Source of the DNA: Telmatospirillum sp.
Lineage (GTDB): Bacteria > Pseudomonadota > Alphaproteobacteria > Rhodospirillales > Magnetospirillaceae
DNA length: 32,003 nt
Assembly (NCBI GenBank): GCA_009712185.1
Contig: WASQ01000056.1
Span: 1 to 32,003 of the forward strand
Direction of reading: 5' to 3'
Position numbers and translations under genes: made by a program. Positions 1-9,149 of this stretch are shown here, piece by piece. The notes beneath the pieces are model-generated. The model was not told the origin of the DNA. It made no database searches and saw nothing but the letters and a program-made list of their open reading frames with translations. Numbering within the stretch: the stretch's first letter is position 1; every line of letters begins with the position of its first letter.

Positions 1-2
1 CC

Positions 3-335
3 CCCTCCGCCCTTCCCCCGTTGATCGGGCCGGCCGGCCCATCCGATCTTGCCGCCGCGCTGCGTGGCGGTCTGACGGTCGAGGACCTGTCCCCGTCGCC
101 CGAGGACCGGCAACGGCGCCTTCTTATCGACAGCAGAAGCGAAAATGTCGTGGGAAATGAGCCTCCCCCGCCACTTTCCGCGGATGACTGTGTCGTGATC
201 GATCCGGCGGCTCTGGATGACATTTCCGGAAACCTGGCCCCCGTGAAAAAAGCCCATGTTCCGGATCTTGCCTGTAAAGCCCGGCGCACGCTGAATGCGC
301 TCAAAAGCCAGAACAGGCTGGTGACACCGCGCTGA
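3..335 (+). CDS. C-terminal part of an unrecognised protein
   Basis: The frame is open from the first bases of the window to a TGA at 333-335, so this is probably the 3' end of a longer gene; a TTG at 21 is the only candidate start seen and is not convincing. Third codon positions are mostly G or C as in the neighbouring genes, which supports real coding. The visible part is hydrophilic, has a run of four prolines in the middle and a basic tail ending in Thr-Pro-Arg. No membrane segment or catalytic motif is visible and I do not recognise the family. It converges on norB across a repeat-rich spacer. Confidence 0.5.
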   Translation, partial: PSALPPLIGPAGPSDLAAALRGGLTVEDLSPSPEDRQRRLLIDSRSENVVGNEPPPPLSADDCVVIDPAALDDISGNLAPVKKAHVPDLACKARRTLNALKSQNRLVTPR

Positions 336-358
336 CCGGAATCCGGGACGGGACCGGG

Positions 359-410
359 TCAGGGGTGGGATCGGGATCAGGGGTGGACCGGAATCAGGGG
401 TGGACCGGGA
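359..410. repeat. Three tandem 17-18 bp repeats
   Basis: Three consecutive units starting at 359, 377 and 394 all begin TCAGGGGTGG and end in a GGGA or GGAA run. The last two units differ at a single base near the end. They lie between two convergent genes and have no open frame of their own. Confidence 0.6.
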
Positions 411-420
411 AAGCCATGAC

Positions 421-540
421 GTTCGGCGGAAGCCGAAAAGCCCGCATTTCCGCCGCGAAAGCGGCGGAAATGCCAAACTCCGGCTTCGCCGGACCACAGG
501 CGCAGGGGCCTGGGGTTGGATTCCGACCACTCGTGAACCC
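421..540. repeat. Intergenic palindromic repeat, copy 1 (three hairpins)
   Basis: Three hairpins follow each other: TTCGGC/GCCGAA with a 4-base loop at 422-437, a 13-bp perfect stem at 444-456 and 461-473 closed by GAAA, and TCCGGC/GCCGGA around 480-494. The unit ends with a GGTTGGATTCCGACCA stretch near 514-530. Related units are found at 9023-9131 and 9150-9262. It sits between the converging 3' ends of the first gene and norB, so it may act as a terminator or mRNA-stabilising structure, although no U tract follows. Confidence 0.6.
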
Positions 541-557
541 GATTGCCCTGGTTCGGA

Positions 558-2840
558 TCAGGATCGGCGCGATTGCTGGTCGCCCGGCCGCCGCGGGAAA
601 AACGGACGCAATTTCATCAGGAAATCCCAGGCCATCAGCAAAGCGCCGGCCGCGAAGACCACATCGCCCGGCATTCGCATCCATTGCCAGAACAGGGTTG
701 TGTCATAGAAGGCCTGACTGCGGGCATAGGCAAGGCCATGCTCGTAGACGGCGTCAAGCTGGGGCCAGCCGATCGGGAAAAAATTGAGCAGGATCCACAT
801 CACCAGACCGGCGTTGTAGAGCCAGAACGCCCAGCGGCCGAGTGTTTCGTTGAACGGGACGCGATCCCCGGCCGCATATCGCAGGCAGAAATAGATCAGC
901 CCGAGCCCCAGGAGGCCGAAGGCACCGAACAGGGCGGTATGGGCATGGTTCAAGGTCAGGAAGGTCGCGTGTTCGTAGTAGTTGACCAGCGGCGCATTCA
1001 GCGTCCCGCCACCGAACACGCCGGCGCCGACGAAATTCCAAAACGCGGCCCCGATGATGAAGGTATAGGCCAATCCGTACTGGAACGAGCCATGCGCCTT
1101 GATCAGGCGGTGCTGGCCGATGGCCTCGATGACCAGCAGCACCAGCGGCAGGACTTCGATGAAGGAGAACATGCTCCCCAACGCCACCCACATCCCGGGT
1201 GCGCCCGCCCAGTAGAGATGATGTCCGGTGCCCAGAACACCGCCCAGGAAGATCAGGATCAGTTCGAAATAGACCGCCCGCTCCGCCAGTCGGCGGGATA
1301 CCAGACCCACCGCCATCAGGAGATAGGCGCTGATGGCGGCAGCGAAGAATTCGAAAGACTGCTCCACCCACAGATGCACGACCCACCAACGCCAGAAGTC
1401 GGTGATGGTGAAGGATTTCTCGATCCCGGTCAGCGGGATCATGCCGAAGACATAGAGCAGCGCGATATTGATCGTCGAGGCCCAGATCAGATGTTCGAGC
1501 CGGATCCGCCCGGTCCAGAACTGTCGCGCCGCCACCCGGAGCAGGGCGCCGGTCGGCCAAAGCGCGCGGTAGACCAGAATGCTCCAGATCGCGAGACCGG
1601 CGAAGAAGCCGATCTGCCAGGCACGCCCCAACTGGATATAGGACAATCCCTGATTACCGAACCAGAACCATCCCTCCCGAAGGGCACCCATGATTCCGAG
1701 ATAATTTCCCGCCAGAGCCCCGAGGACGATAACCAGCGTCACCCAGAACAGGATATCGACCAGCACTCCCTGTCCTTTCGGCTCGCCACCACCGATCGCG
1801 GGTGCCAGAAACAGGCCGGCGCCGATCCAGGACAATCCGATCCAGACGATCGGCGTCTGAATATGGACGTCACGCAGGAAATTGAAGGGAAGGAAGCGGT
1901 CGACGTCGATACCGTAAAAGCTGGCCCGGTCGGAGTAGTAATGGGCCATGATCGAGCCCACCAGGATCTGCAACAACAGAACGGCGGCGACGACCAGGAA
2001 ATATTTTCCGATCTTCCGCTGGCTGGAGGTCAGAGGCCCGAAAGACGCCAGGACAGGATCCATCGGCGCCCGGTCGGGGCCGTTGAGATAGCGTTCATAG
2101 ATGAAAAGAACGGCGCCGAAGGCGAAGAACGTGAAGCAGAAGCTGATCCAGGTCCAGCGGAACGTATTTGTCGTGGGCGTGTTGCCGACCAGTGGCTCGA
2201 AGGGCCAGTTTTCGGTCCAGGAGGCGGAGGTTCCCGGTCGGCGCGCCACCGTGGTCAGGGAAGAATAAATCAGAAAATCGGCGGTTTCGGCCGCCGATCG
2301 GTCATCGAGACTGTAGGCCTTCGTCCAGCCCCGCGAGAAGTCATGGCGGAGCAGCGACCGGGAGATCTCGTCCCTCAGCGCCCGCATGGCGCCGGCGACG
2401 CTGTCGGGCACAACCACCACCGGGCGACTGAGGTCAATTCCCTGCAAGGCGTCCTGCATCGTCGTCCTGGCGGTCGCCCCGCCCGTCCCGCCGTCCGCTG
2501 CGGCGATCGCCGCCTCGGTCAGGGTGGCGAGCCGGACCAGATTGGTGGCGGTGTAATCCTCGCCGAAATAGGATCCCATGCCGTAGAGGCTGCCGTAATC
2601 CATCAGATCCGCCTTCTGGAATCCCGCCTTGCCGGCCAGAATGTCGTCCGCCGACATGAGGAGGGTGCCCGAGGCCGTGACAAACCGGTCGGGTATGGGG
2701 GGCGCCGCCTCATAGGTCAGGACGGTGGTCCACCCCAAAAGCGCGAAGGTGAGCACGGCAACGGCCAGCAGGATCCATTTGAGGACATTGCTGACCGGAT
2801 CTGCGGTGCCGTTCAGGGAAACGCCGGACGATGTCGCCAT
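558..2840 (-). CDS. norB: Quinol-dependent nitric oxide reductase (qNOR)
   Basis: This 760-residue inner-membrane enzyme reduces two NO to N2O using quinol electrons. The length fits the fused qNOR type rather than the shorter NorB of the cytochrome c-dependent NorCB complex. After a first membrane helix (about residues 20-42) comes a roughly 190-residue periplasmic NorC-like region without a haem c CxxCH motif, as expected for qNOR. The haem-copper-oxidase-like core follows, with His motifs in order: HLWVEQSFEFF, GTGHHLYW and NHAHTALFG. These supply haem b, haem b3 and FeB ligands, and the Glu of VEQSFE is the conserved glutamate of NO reductases. The ATG at 2840 directly precedes the first helix. 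The gene lies downstream of a DUF488 gene on the same strand with 24 bp between, and an NsrR-like repressor is divergent, which supports NO-inducible detoxification. Confidence 0.96.
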   Translation of the reverse strand: MATSSGVSLNGTADPVSNVLKWILLAVAVLTFALLGWTTVLTYEAAPPIPDRFVTASGTLLMSADDILAGKAGFQKADLMDYGSLYGMGSYFGEDYTATNLVRLATLTEAAIAAADGGTGGATARTTMQDALQGIDLSRPVVVVPDSVAGAMRALRDEISRSLLRHDFSRGWTKAYSLDDRSAAETADFLIYSSLTTVARRPGTSASWTENWPFEPLVGNTPTTNTFRWTWISFCFTFFAFGAVLFIYERYLNGPDRAPMDPVLASFGPLTSSQRKIGKYFLVVAAVLLLQILVGSIMAHYYSDRASFYGIDVDRFLPFNFLRDVHIQTPIVWIGLSWIGAGLFLAPAIGGGEPKGQGVLVDILFWVTLVIVLGALAGNYLGIMGALREGWFWFGNQGLSYIQLGRAWQIGFFAGLAIWSILVYRALWPTGALLRVAARQFWTGRIRLEHLIWASTINIALLYVFGMIPLTGIEKSFTITDFWRWWVVHLWVEQSFEFFAAAISAYLLMAVGLVSRRLAERAVYFELILIFLGGVLGTGHHLYWAGAPGMWVALGSMFSFIEVLPLVLLVIEAIGQHRLIKAHGSFQYGLAYTFIIGAAFWNFVGAGVFGGGTLNAPLVNYYEHATFLTLNHAHTALFGAFGLLGLGLIYFCLRYAAGDRVPFNETLGRWAFWLYNAGLVMWILLNFFPIGWPQLDAVYEHGLAYARSQAFYDTTLFWQWMRMPGDVVFAAGALLMAWDFLMKLRPFFPRRPGDQQSRRS

Positions 2841-2864
2841 TGCAAAACTCCCATCACAGTGAGG

Positions 2865-3239
2865 TCATGGTGCGGTCATGCGTTCCGTTGCCTCGCCGGC
2901 CATGAACTCGGCCAGCACCCGGGCATGGTTGTGGCGCTCGTCGCGCGCGGCAAAGAGCAGAGTGACAGGGCCGTCCCGCAGAAAAGCGGCCAGACGGCCG
3001 ACAGCGGAGGCATTGCTCTCCAACTCCCGCCGGTAGCGGTCGCGGAACTCCTCCCACCGTCCGGGGTCATGACCGAACCAGCGGCGCAAAGCCGCCGAAG
3101 GGGCGACATCCTGAAGCCACAGAGTAAGGGCGGCGGAGTCGCGACCAAGGCCGCGCGGCCACAAACGGTCGACCAGAATCCGCGCGCCGTCATCCGGTAC
3201 GGGCGGGTCGTAAACGCGTTTGATACGGATGTCGTTCAT
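2865..3239 (-). CDS. DUF488 family protein (YeaO-like)
   Basis: The 124-residue product matches the DUF488/YeaO family: a start of the type MNDIRIKRVYDPP, the hallmark VDRLWPRGL near residues 24-32, the LWLQDVAPS segment, and the late VTLLFAARDERHNHA stretch. The biochemical role of the family is not established. I chose the ATG at 3239 because family members begin just before the IKRVY strand; an in-frame upstream start at 3263 would add eight residues without family similarity. It is the promoter-proximal gene of the norB transcript, 24 bp upstream of norB, and the NsrR-type palindrome lies upstream of it. YeaO-like genes often accompany NO and nitrite stress genes, so co-regulation is a reasonable inference. 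Confidence 0.9.
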   Translation of the reverse strand: MNDIRIKRVYDPPVPDDGARILVDRLWPRGLGRDSAALTLWLQDVAPSAALRRWFGHDPGRWEEFRDRYRRELESNASAVGRLAAFLRDGPVTLLFAARDERHNHARVLAEFMAGEATERMTAP

Positions 3240-3326
3240 CGCCCGGCCATCAGAAGCCGGCAACAGTCGGGCCGGACCAGGGGTTCATCAGATGTCTCCG
3301 ACGAAAGTTGGTCATGCGGGATTATT

Positions 3327-3345
3327 TTGGTATATTTAATACCAA
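3327..3345. promoter_or_regulatory. Palindromic operator, likely NsrR-type
   Basis: TTGGTATATTTAATACCAA has 7-bp perfect arms around an A/T-rich 5-bp centre. It lies between the divergent DUF488-norB and Rrf2 regulator genes, 52 bp upstream of the regulator ATG. The AT-rich core flanked by G-T-A-T/A-T-A-C resembles NsrR operators, but it is not an exact match to the enterobacterial consensus, so assignment to the adjacent regulator is inference. Confidence 0.6.
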
Positions 3346-3366
3346 TTAAACTGCCCATCTGATCTG

Positions 3367-3379
3367 ATATTGTCAATAT
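3367..3379. promoter_or_regulatory. Second short palindrome upstream of the regulator
   Basis: ATATTGTCAATAT is a perfect 6-bp inverted repeat around a central T, ending 18 bp before the regulator ATG. Its position suggests an autoregulatory half of the divergent control region, or an overlap with the -10 element. Confidence 0.35.
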
Positions 3380-3397
3380 GGAAATAGAGGCCCCCGC

Positions 3398-3847
3398 ATG
3401 CGTCTGCTGACCGCCACCGATTTTGCCCTGCGCACATTGATGAGTCTGGCCGTGGAGCCGGAACGGTCTCTCAGCACCGAGGAATTGGCGCGGGATCTTG
3501 CCGTATCGCGCAACCATCTGCAGAAGGTGGTGCAAACGCTGGTGGACGGAGGCTTCGTCCAGACCACCCGGGGCGCCAGGGGCGGGGTGAGACTGGCGCG
3601 ACCGGCCGCGGAGATCCGCGTCGGCGCCGTTATCCGCCATTTTGAAAAGGGCCAGGCGGTCGTCGAATGTTTTCGCGAAACCGACCAGGACTGCACGCTG
3701 AACGACGCCTGCCATCTCAAGGGCATGCTGGCCGGGGCGCGGGAGACTTTTTTTCGCCACCTCGACGCCTTCACGCTGTCGCAATGCCTGGCGGAGTCCC
3801 GCACGGATCGTTCCCCCGCCCTCCGGCAACCGGGCGAGACCGCCTGA
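3398..3847 (+). CDS. nsrR: Rrf2-family NO-responsive repressor, NsrR-like
   Basis: The 149-residue product has the Rrf2 winged-helix N-terminus: MRLLTATDFALRTLMSLA, a recognition helix in VSRNHLQKVVQTLVDGGFV (about 36-54), and the RGARGGVRLARP wing (about 58-70). Three cysteines, C91, C99 and C105, occupy the place of the Fe-S ligands in this family, where NsrR senses NO through cluster nitrosylation. The divergent qNOR gene argues for NsrR rather than the cysteine-desulfurase regulator IscR. Tight spacing of the palindromes in the shared 158-bp promoter region suggests that it represses both itself and DUF488-norB. The last 20 residues are poorly conserved in the family. Confidence 0.88.
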   Translation: MRLLTATDFALRTLMSLAVEPERSLSTEELARDLAVSRNHLQKVVQTLVDGGFVQTTRGARGGVRLARPAAEIRVGAVIRHFEKGQAVVECFRETDQDCTLNDACHLKGMLAGARETFFRHLDAFTLSQCLAESRTDRSPALRQPGETA

Positions 3848-3960
3848 GGCGCCACGACCCCGCCGGCGCTTGCGGACGGGACGCCGGTGTTGCCCCGGAC
3901 GCCGCAGCCGGGCATTCTTTGCGGAGCCCTGTTGAAAAAGACCGCCGGGAACCGTTGCCC

Positions 3961-4692
3961 ATGTCGTCGTTGCCCGCCCCTCCCGCGCCGGCCCCTGAGT
4001 GGGCCTGGTTCTCCGATATCGACGGGACATTGATCGAACTTGCGGACACCCCCGCGTCCCTTGGCAATGCCCGGCATCTGCCGGGACTGCTGACGGCCCT
4101 GTCCGGACGGGTCGGCGGTGCCCTTGCGCTGGTCAGCGGACGCCCGGTCGCGAACGTTCTCCGGCTGATCGCCCCTTGCCGGATCCCGGTGGCGGGATGC
4201 CACGGTTTGGAGCGGCTTCTGCCCGACGGCAGCCTGATCCGCCCGCCGGCGTCCTCCGATCTCGACCGCGCCCGCCGGATTCTGGCGGCTTTCGCGGCCG
4301 ATCATCCGGGGGTCGTCTTCGAAGACAAGGACGTCGTGCTCGGCCTGCATTTCAGAAAGGTCCCGCAGTTGGAGGCCGCCTGCCGGGCGGCGGTCGAACA
4401 GGCCACATCCGGCAATCTCGGCTGGTTCGCCGGAAAAATGGTTTTCGAGGTCAAACCGCGCGGACTGGACAAGGGGACGGCCATCCAGGCGTTTCTGGAC
4501 CAGACGCCCTTCCGCGGACGATTGCCGGTTTTCCTCGGCGACGACCTCCCGGACGAGGCCGGATTCGAGGTCGCCCGGGCCCGGGGTGGCTTCGGCGTGC
4601 TGGTCGGAGAGCCGCGGCCGACCCGCGCGCTTTATCGCCTGGAGAGTGTCCCCGCCGTTCTAGCCTGGCTCTCGACCCTTCAGGCCTTGTAA
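3961..4692 (+). CDS. otsB: Trehalose-6-phosphate phosphatase
   Basis: This 243-residue HAD-superfamily phosphatase removes phosphate from trehalose 6-phosphate, the second step of the OtsAB pathway. Motif I is FSDIDGTL with D19 and D21 as nucleophile and acid/base. ALVSGRP (about residues 57-63) carries motif II, LDKGTAIQAFL the Lys of motif III, and FLGDDLPDE the acidic pair of motif IV. The cap region between them is typical of OtsB. The ATG at 3961 is preferred because upstream in-frame codons overlap the nsrR coding sequence and are not OtsB-like; no strong ribosome-binding site was seen. The otsA gene follows after 260 bp and the GH15 gene then overlaps otsA, giving a trehalose cluster. 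Confidence 0.95.
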   Translation: MSSLPAPPAPAPEWAWFSDIDGTLIELADTPASLGNARHLPGLLTALSGRVGGALALVSGRPVANVLRLIAPCRIPVAGCHGLERLLPDGSLIRPPASSDLDRARRILAAFAADHPGVVFEDKDVVLGLHFRKVPQLEAACRAAVEQATSGNLGWFAGKMVFEVKPRGLDKGTAIQAFLDQTPFRGRLPVFLGDDLPDEAGFEVARARGGFGVLVGEPRPTRALYRLESVPAVLAWLSTLQAL

Positions 4693-4955
4693 CGCAGCAG
4701 CCGGTCCAACTCCCTCGGTTTCATGGGACGCTTCCGCTCCGGCGGGCTCGTCTTATTGAGCAACGGGTCCTCCGGAATGACGCCTCCGTCCGTTGACCAC
4801 GGCCGGCGATCAGCCGAGCGGCCATGGTCGACCGGCATCACGACCATCTTCCCGCCACAATCGCAAACTCAAATCAAGGCAATCGATATTTTCGATGAAA
4901 GGACGGCTCCGTCATCGGTGGTGTGACAAAACGGTTCCCGGAGAAGGCTGCGACG

Positions 4956-7187
4956 ATGAGGACGCTCCTTCGATTTGCGCTTCCCCTGCTGGTGATCCTC
5001 GGGGGGATCGCCTGGACGGCGTCGCCCATGATGAAGGGCCTCGTCGACCACTGGTTTCGCGGCGACATCGAGGCGCGGGCGCGGTCCCTTGCCGAGTCCT
5101 CGCGCGAGGATCTGGCTGATCTGGCCGGGCGGCCGGCCGGCGCCATGGATCTGTTCCGTCGCCTGCGGGGCGACCCGCATCTTCTGGCGGTGGGATTTTG
5201 CGACCGGGATGGTGTTCTGCGGCAACGCTCGCCATCCTGGCCCGTGACGCTGTCCTGCCCCGACCAGCCCCCATCGTCGGAGGCTCCCGCTTTTTCTGTC
5301 CGGCAGCTTCCGGATGGCCCCGCACTGCTGTCGGCCTTTTCCCTTCCGCCCCCCCGTGCCGACGGCGGATCCCTGATCCTGATTCATGACCTCGGCTTCG
5401 TCGATGGAATCTGGAACGGCGTCGAGGTCTACATGGCCGGCGTCCTTTCGGTGCTCACGGTGGTGGCGGCGGCGGCGGCCATTCTGATTGCACGGCTGAT
5501 CCTCAGCGGCTGGATGCGGGTCGTCCGCCGCGAACTGGCCGCCCCGGGTGTGGCGCCGGGGCCCGCCGGTCTTGCGCAGGTTCCGGAAATCGCCTCGCTG
5601 GTCGATGACATGCAGCGGATGCTGCGCATCGGCGAGGGGGCGCGGGGCACCGATCCGATCCGCATCGACTGGACGGCGGAAAGTCTGCGCCATCTTCTGA
5701 AGACCGAGTTGTCGGATGCAGAAGTCATCGTTCTGTCGAACCGGGAGCCCTATATCCACGACCGGGACGAGACCGGGACGATCCGGGTCCGAAGACCGGC
5801 CAGCGGCCTGATCACCGCCATCGAACCGATCACCCGGGCCTGCGGTGGCGTCTGGATCGCCCATGGCAGCGGCCAGGCCGACCGGGACAGCGTCGACGAG
5901 CGCGACCATGTCCAGGTCCCACCGGATGCGCCCTCCTACACCCTGCGCCGGTTGTGGCTGTCCGATGACGAGATTGCCGGCTATTACGAGGGGCTGGCCA
6001 ACGAGGGCCTGTGGCCGTTGTGCCACCTCGCCTTCGTCCGCCCGGTCTTCCGCGCCGACGACTGGGAGCACTATGTCGCTGTCAACCGGAGATTCGCCGA
6101 TGCCGTGGTGGCGGAGGCCAGGACCGCCAACCCCCTGGTGCTGGTCCAGGATTATCACTTCGCCCTGGTGCCCCGGATGGTCCGCGACCTTCTGCCCGAC
6201 GCCACCATCATCACATTCTGGCATATCCCCTGGCCGAACCCGGAGGTCTTCAGCATCTGCCCGTGGCGCGAGGACATTCTTCAGGGATTGCTGAGCAGTT
6301 CCATCCTCGGGTTCCATACCCGGTTTCACTGCCTGAATTTCCTGGACACCGTCGACCGCTTCCTGGCCTGCCATATCGACCGGGAGCAGAGCATTGTCAG
6401 CGCCGGGTCCGGCACAACCCAGGTCCGGCCTTATCCCATTTCCATCGAATGGCCTCCCACCGCCCTCGCCGGACAGCCGGCGGTTCGCGACTGCCGCAAG
6501 ATCGTGCGCGACCGCTTCGGCCTGCCCGAAGACATGATGCTGGCGGTCGGTGTCGAGCGCCTGGACTATACGAAAGGCATCGCCGACCGGATCCGGGCCG
6601 TCGACAGCCTGCTGGAGACACACCCGGAATGGGTCGGACGCTTCTGCCTTCTGCAGATCGCCGAACCCAGCCGCACCCGGCTGGCGGCTTATCAGGCGGC
6701 GCAGAAGGACGCCCGGGATGCGGCAAACGCCGTCAACAACCGTTTCGGCACGCCGGACTGGCTGCCGGTCCGGCTGGTGCTGCACCATCACGAACCGGAC
6801 CAGGTGTTCACCCTGTTCCGTGCCGCCGATCTCTGCATCGTGTCGAGCCTGCATGACGGAATGAATCTGGTCGCCAAAGAATTCGTTGCGGCCCGCGACG
6901 ACGAGGACGGGGTGCTGGTCCTCAGCACCTTCGCCGGCGCGTCCCGGGAACTGTCAGAGGCGCTGATCGTCAATCCCTATGACAGCCGGGGCATGGGGGA
7001 GGCCCTGCATCAGGGATTGACCATGGCCCCCGATCAGCGGCGGGATCGGATGCGGCTGATGCGTGAAATGGTCTCGGAAAACAACATTCATTTCTGGGCC
7101 GGCCGCATGCTGATGGATGCCGCCCGCCTGCGCAAACGGCAAAATCTCGACACTCCACAGCGGGAGTCCCGCAATGAGCAGCCTTGA
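4956..7187 (+). CDS. otsA: Trehalose-6-phosphate synthase with membrane-anchored sensor-like N-terminus
   Basis: The 743-residue product fuses a GT20 trehalose-6-phosphate synthase to a membrane region. Residues 4-22 form one hydrophobic helix, about 23-155 look periplasmic, and about 157-182 form a second helix, a topology like that of bacterial sensor proteins. The cytoplasmic catalytic part starts near residue 255 with [10 protein letters not shown]. Diagnostic GT20 motifs follow: [21 protein letters not shown] with the Arg and Lys that bind the nucleotide-sugar phosphates, and [14 protein letters not shown] near the C-terminus. Standalone OtsA proteins are about 470 residues, so the first 250 are an addition. 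The ATG at 4956 has a GGAGAAGG sequence about 10 bases upstream; a GTG at 4923 is an alternative adding 11 residues. The gene overlaps the GH15 gene by 14 bp. Confidence 0.93.
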   Translation: MRTLLRFALPLLVILGGIAWTASPMMKGLVDHWFRGDIEARARSLAESSREDLADLAGRPAGAMDLFRRLRGDPHLLAVGFCDRDGVLRQRSPSWPVTLSCPDQPPSSEAPAFSVRQLPDGPALLSAFSLPPPRADGGSLILIHDLGFVDGIWNGVEVYMAGVLSVLTVVAAAAAILIARLILSGWMRVVRRELAAPGVAPGPAGLAQVPEIASLVDDMQRMLRIGEGARGTDPIRIDWTAESLRHLLKTELSDAEVIVLSNREPYIHDRDETGTIRVRRPASGLITAIEPITRACGGVWIAHGSGQADRDSVDERDHVQVPPDAPSYTLRRLWLSDDEIAGYYEGLANEGLWPLCHLAFVRPVFRADDWEHYVAVNRRFADAVVAEARTANPLVLVQDYHFALVPRMVRDLLPDATIITFWHIPWPNPEVFSICPWREDILQGLLSSSILGFHTRFHCLNFLDTVDRFLACHIDREQSIVSAGSGTTQVRPYPISIEWPPTALAGQPAVRDCRKIVRDRFGLPEDMMLAVGVERLDYTKGIADRIRAVDSLLETHPEWVGRFCLLQIAEPSRTRLAAYQAAQKDARDAANAVNNRFGTPDWLPVRLVLHHHEPDQVFTLFRAADLCIVSSLHDGMNLVAKEFVAARDDEDGVLVLSTFAGASRELSEALIVNPYDSRGMGEALHQGLTMAPDQRRDRMRLMREMVSENNIHFWAGRMLMDAARLRKRQNLDTPQRESRNEQP

Positions 7188-8961
7188 TCTTGGCGTCATC
7201 GGCAATGGAACCGTCGCCGCGCTGATCGACGCATCCGCAGCCATCGTCTGGTGGGGATTCCCGCGCCTTGATGGCGACCCTGTATTTTTCAGCCTGATCA
7301 ATGACGGGGAGGACGGCGACAAACGGGGATTCTTCGCCCTGGACCTCGTCCAGCAGATCCACGCGGCGCAGGCCTATCTCCCCAACAGCGCGATCCTGCA
7401 GACCACGCTCTATGACAGCAACGGCGGAGCCCTGGAAGTCATCGACTTCGCGCCCCGTTTCGTCCTGCGGGAACGCATGTTCCGCCCCCCCATGCTGATC
7501 CGCCAGATCCGGCCGGTAAGGGGACGGCCGCGACTGCGGGTACGGATCCGTCCCGGCTTCCAGCACGGGTCGGTGGCGCCGGAAACAACCCGTGGCAGCA
7601 ATCACATCCGTTATGTCGGCCCGTCCCAGACCGTCCGTCTGACCACCGATGTCCCGCTCTGCTATCTCGAGGAGGAACGGCCGTTCCTGGTGGACCGCCC
7701 GCTGACCCTGATTTTGGGATCCGATGAAAGCCTGCCCACGGGACTGGCGCAGACGGCGCGGGATCTCTTCGAGCGAACCCGGGACCACTGGCGCGGCTGG
7801 GTCCGGTCGCTGACCATCCCCTTCGAATGGCAGGACGCCGTCATCCGCTCCGCCATCACGCTGAAACTCTGCAACTTCGAGGAGACAGGCGCGATCGTCG
7901 CGGCCCTGACGACCTCGATCCCGGAGGCCCCGGGCAGCGGGCGGACCTGGGATTATCGCTACTGCTGGCTTCGCGACGCCTATTTCGTCATCCATGCGCT
8001 GAACCGCCTGGGGGTGACCCAGTTGATGGAGACCTATCTCGGCTTCATCACCAACATCGTCGATGAAACGCAGGATGAAGCTTTGCGGCCGGTTTACGGC
8101 ATCAGCCGGGATGCCGGCATCGCCGAGCGGATCCTGCCGTCGCTGTCGGGCTATCGCGGACAGGGACCGGTGCGGATCGGCAATGACGCCTGCCGTCAGG
8201 TCCAGAATGATGCTTATGGCAGCGTCATCCTGGCCGCCACGCATGCCTTTTTCGATCACCGACTGATCCGTCCCGGGAACGCCGATCTGTTCGAACGGCT
8301 GGAGATCCTGGGGAAAAAAGCGGCATTTCTGTTCGACAAACCGGACGCCGGCCCCTGGGAACTGAGGAACAGCGCGGCGGTGCACAGCTTCTCCGCCATC
8401 ATGTGCTGGGCGGCGTGCGACCGGCTGTCGAAAGTCGCCAAAGTTCTCGACCGCCCGGACCGTGCCCTCTGGTGGCGGAAGAGGGCCGACCGCATCCATG
8501 CGGTCATCTGCGACCGGGCCTGGAATGCCGAACAGTCATCCTTCGTCTCGACATTCGGGGGAGACGATGTCGACGCAACCCTTCTGCTGCTCCATGAACT
8601 CGATTTCCTGACGGCCGACGATCCCCGGTTCGCGAGCACGGTCGATGCCGTCGGCCGGCGGCTCCGACATGGCGATCTGCTGTTCCGCTACGGCGTCGCC
8701 GACGACTTCGGCATGCCGGAAACCTCGTTCGTCATCTGTGGATTCTGGTATGTCGATGCGCTGGCGGCCCTGGGACGCCGCGACGAAGCGCGGGCCCTGT
8801 TCGAAAGCCTGCTGGCGAAACGCAACCATCTCGGCCTGCTGTCGGAGGACATCGACCCCGAATCAGGCGAGCTTTGGGGAAATTTTCCCCAGACCTATTC
8901 GATGGTGGGGTTGGTGAACTCCGCGATGCGACTGTCGGCATCGTGGGAGGAAGCGTTCTAA
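7174..8961 (+). CDS. GH15 family glycoside hydrolase (glucoamylase/trehalase-like)
   Basis: The 595-residue protein has the bacterial GH15 layout: an N-terminal beta-rich domain beginning LGVIGNGTVAALID, and an (alpha/alpha)6 barrel with WDYRYCWLRDA at about residue 259, GYRGQGPVRIGN and QNDAYG in the middle, and SEDIDPESGELWGNFPQ at about 557, where the Glu of SED is the likely catalytic base. Family members hydrolyse alpha-glucosidic bonds, and some actinobacterial ones are trehalases. The gene overlaps otsA by 14 bp with a CGGGAG site before ATG 7174, so the two are probably translationally coupled. The context suggests trehalose or maltodextrin turnover, but the substrate cannot be read from the sequence. 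Confidence 0.92.
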   Translation: MSSLDLGVIGNGTVAALIDASAAIVWWGFPRLDGDPVFFSLINDGEDGDKRGFFALDLVQQIHAAQAYLPNSAILQTTLYDSNGGALEVIDFAPRFVLRERMFRPPMLIRQIRPVRGRPRLRVRIRPGFQHGSVAPETTRGSNHIRYVGPSQTVRLTTDVPLCYLEEERPFLVDRPLTLILGSDESLPTGLAQTARDLFERTRDHWRGWVRSLTIPFEWQDAVIRSAITLKLCNFEETGAIVAALTTSIPEAPGSGRTWDYRYCWLRDAYFVIHALNRLGVTQLMETYLGFITNIVDETQDEALRPVYGISRDAGIAERILPSLSGYRGQGPVRIGNDACRQVQNDAYGSVILAATHAFFDHRLIRPGNADLFERLEILGKKAAFLFDKPDAGPWELRNSAAVHSFSAIMCWAACDRLSKVAKVLDRPDRALWWRKRADRIHAVICDRAWNAEQSSFVSTFGGDDVDATLLLLHELDFLTADDPRFASTVDAVGRRLRHGDLLFRYGVADDFGMPETSFVICGFWYVDALAALGRRDEARALFESLLAKRNHLGLLSEDIDPESGELWGNFPQTYSMVGLVNSAMRLSASWEEAF

Positions 8962-8965
8962 GTGG

Positions 8966-9131
8966 TCAAAATCCAACAGAGGAGTCCCTGACTCAGGAGT
9001 GGGGCCAAGCGTCCCGCCCGCCGTTCGGCAAAAGCCGAAATACCCCCATTTCCGCCGCTTTCGCGTCGGAGGCGGGCAGGATGCTTGGCCCCACTCGCAA
9101 GGGATCCAAATGTTAGATTCCGACCACGAGC
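8966..9131. repeat. Intergenic palindromic repeat, copy 2 (long imperfect inverted repeat)
   Basis: The reverse complement of about 8966-9021 matches about 9072-9122 with scattered mismatches, sharing an exact GCTTGGCCCCACTC core. Between the arms is a TTCGGC-AAAA-GCCGAA hairpin followed by ATTTCCGCCGC, both also found in copy 1. The whole element could fold into one cruciform-like structure. It lies directly downstream of the GH15 gene. Confidence 0.6.
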
Positions 9132-9149
9132 ATAGGCCTCCGCGCCTGT

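Noticed and set aside
543-3362. Very long + strand open frame opposite norB and the DUF488 gene
   Set aside because: It is the complement of two clearly recognised genes, and its Glu/Gln/Arg/Pro-rich product has no family features. High GC keeps antisense frames open.
4693-4955. General-stress (EcfG-type) promoter for the trehalose genes
   Set aside because: I looked for GGAAC with a 16-17 base spacer to a CGTT element and found no match with correct spacing, only isolated halves.
4869-6854. Long minus-strand frame opposite otsA
   Set aside because: It is antisense to a clear GT20 gene with catalytic motifs, and no ribosome-binding site or family was seen.
6970-8499. Long minus-strand frame opposite the GH15 gene
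   Set aside because: It is a shadow of a well-supported gene with an implausible composition.
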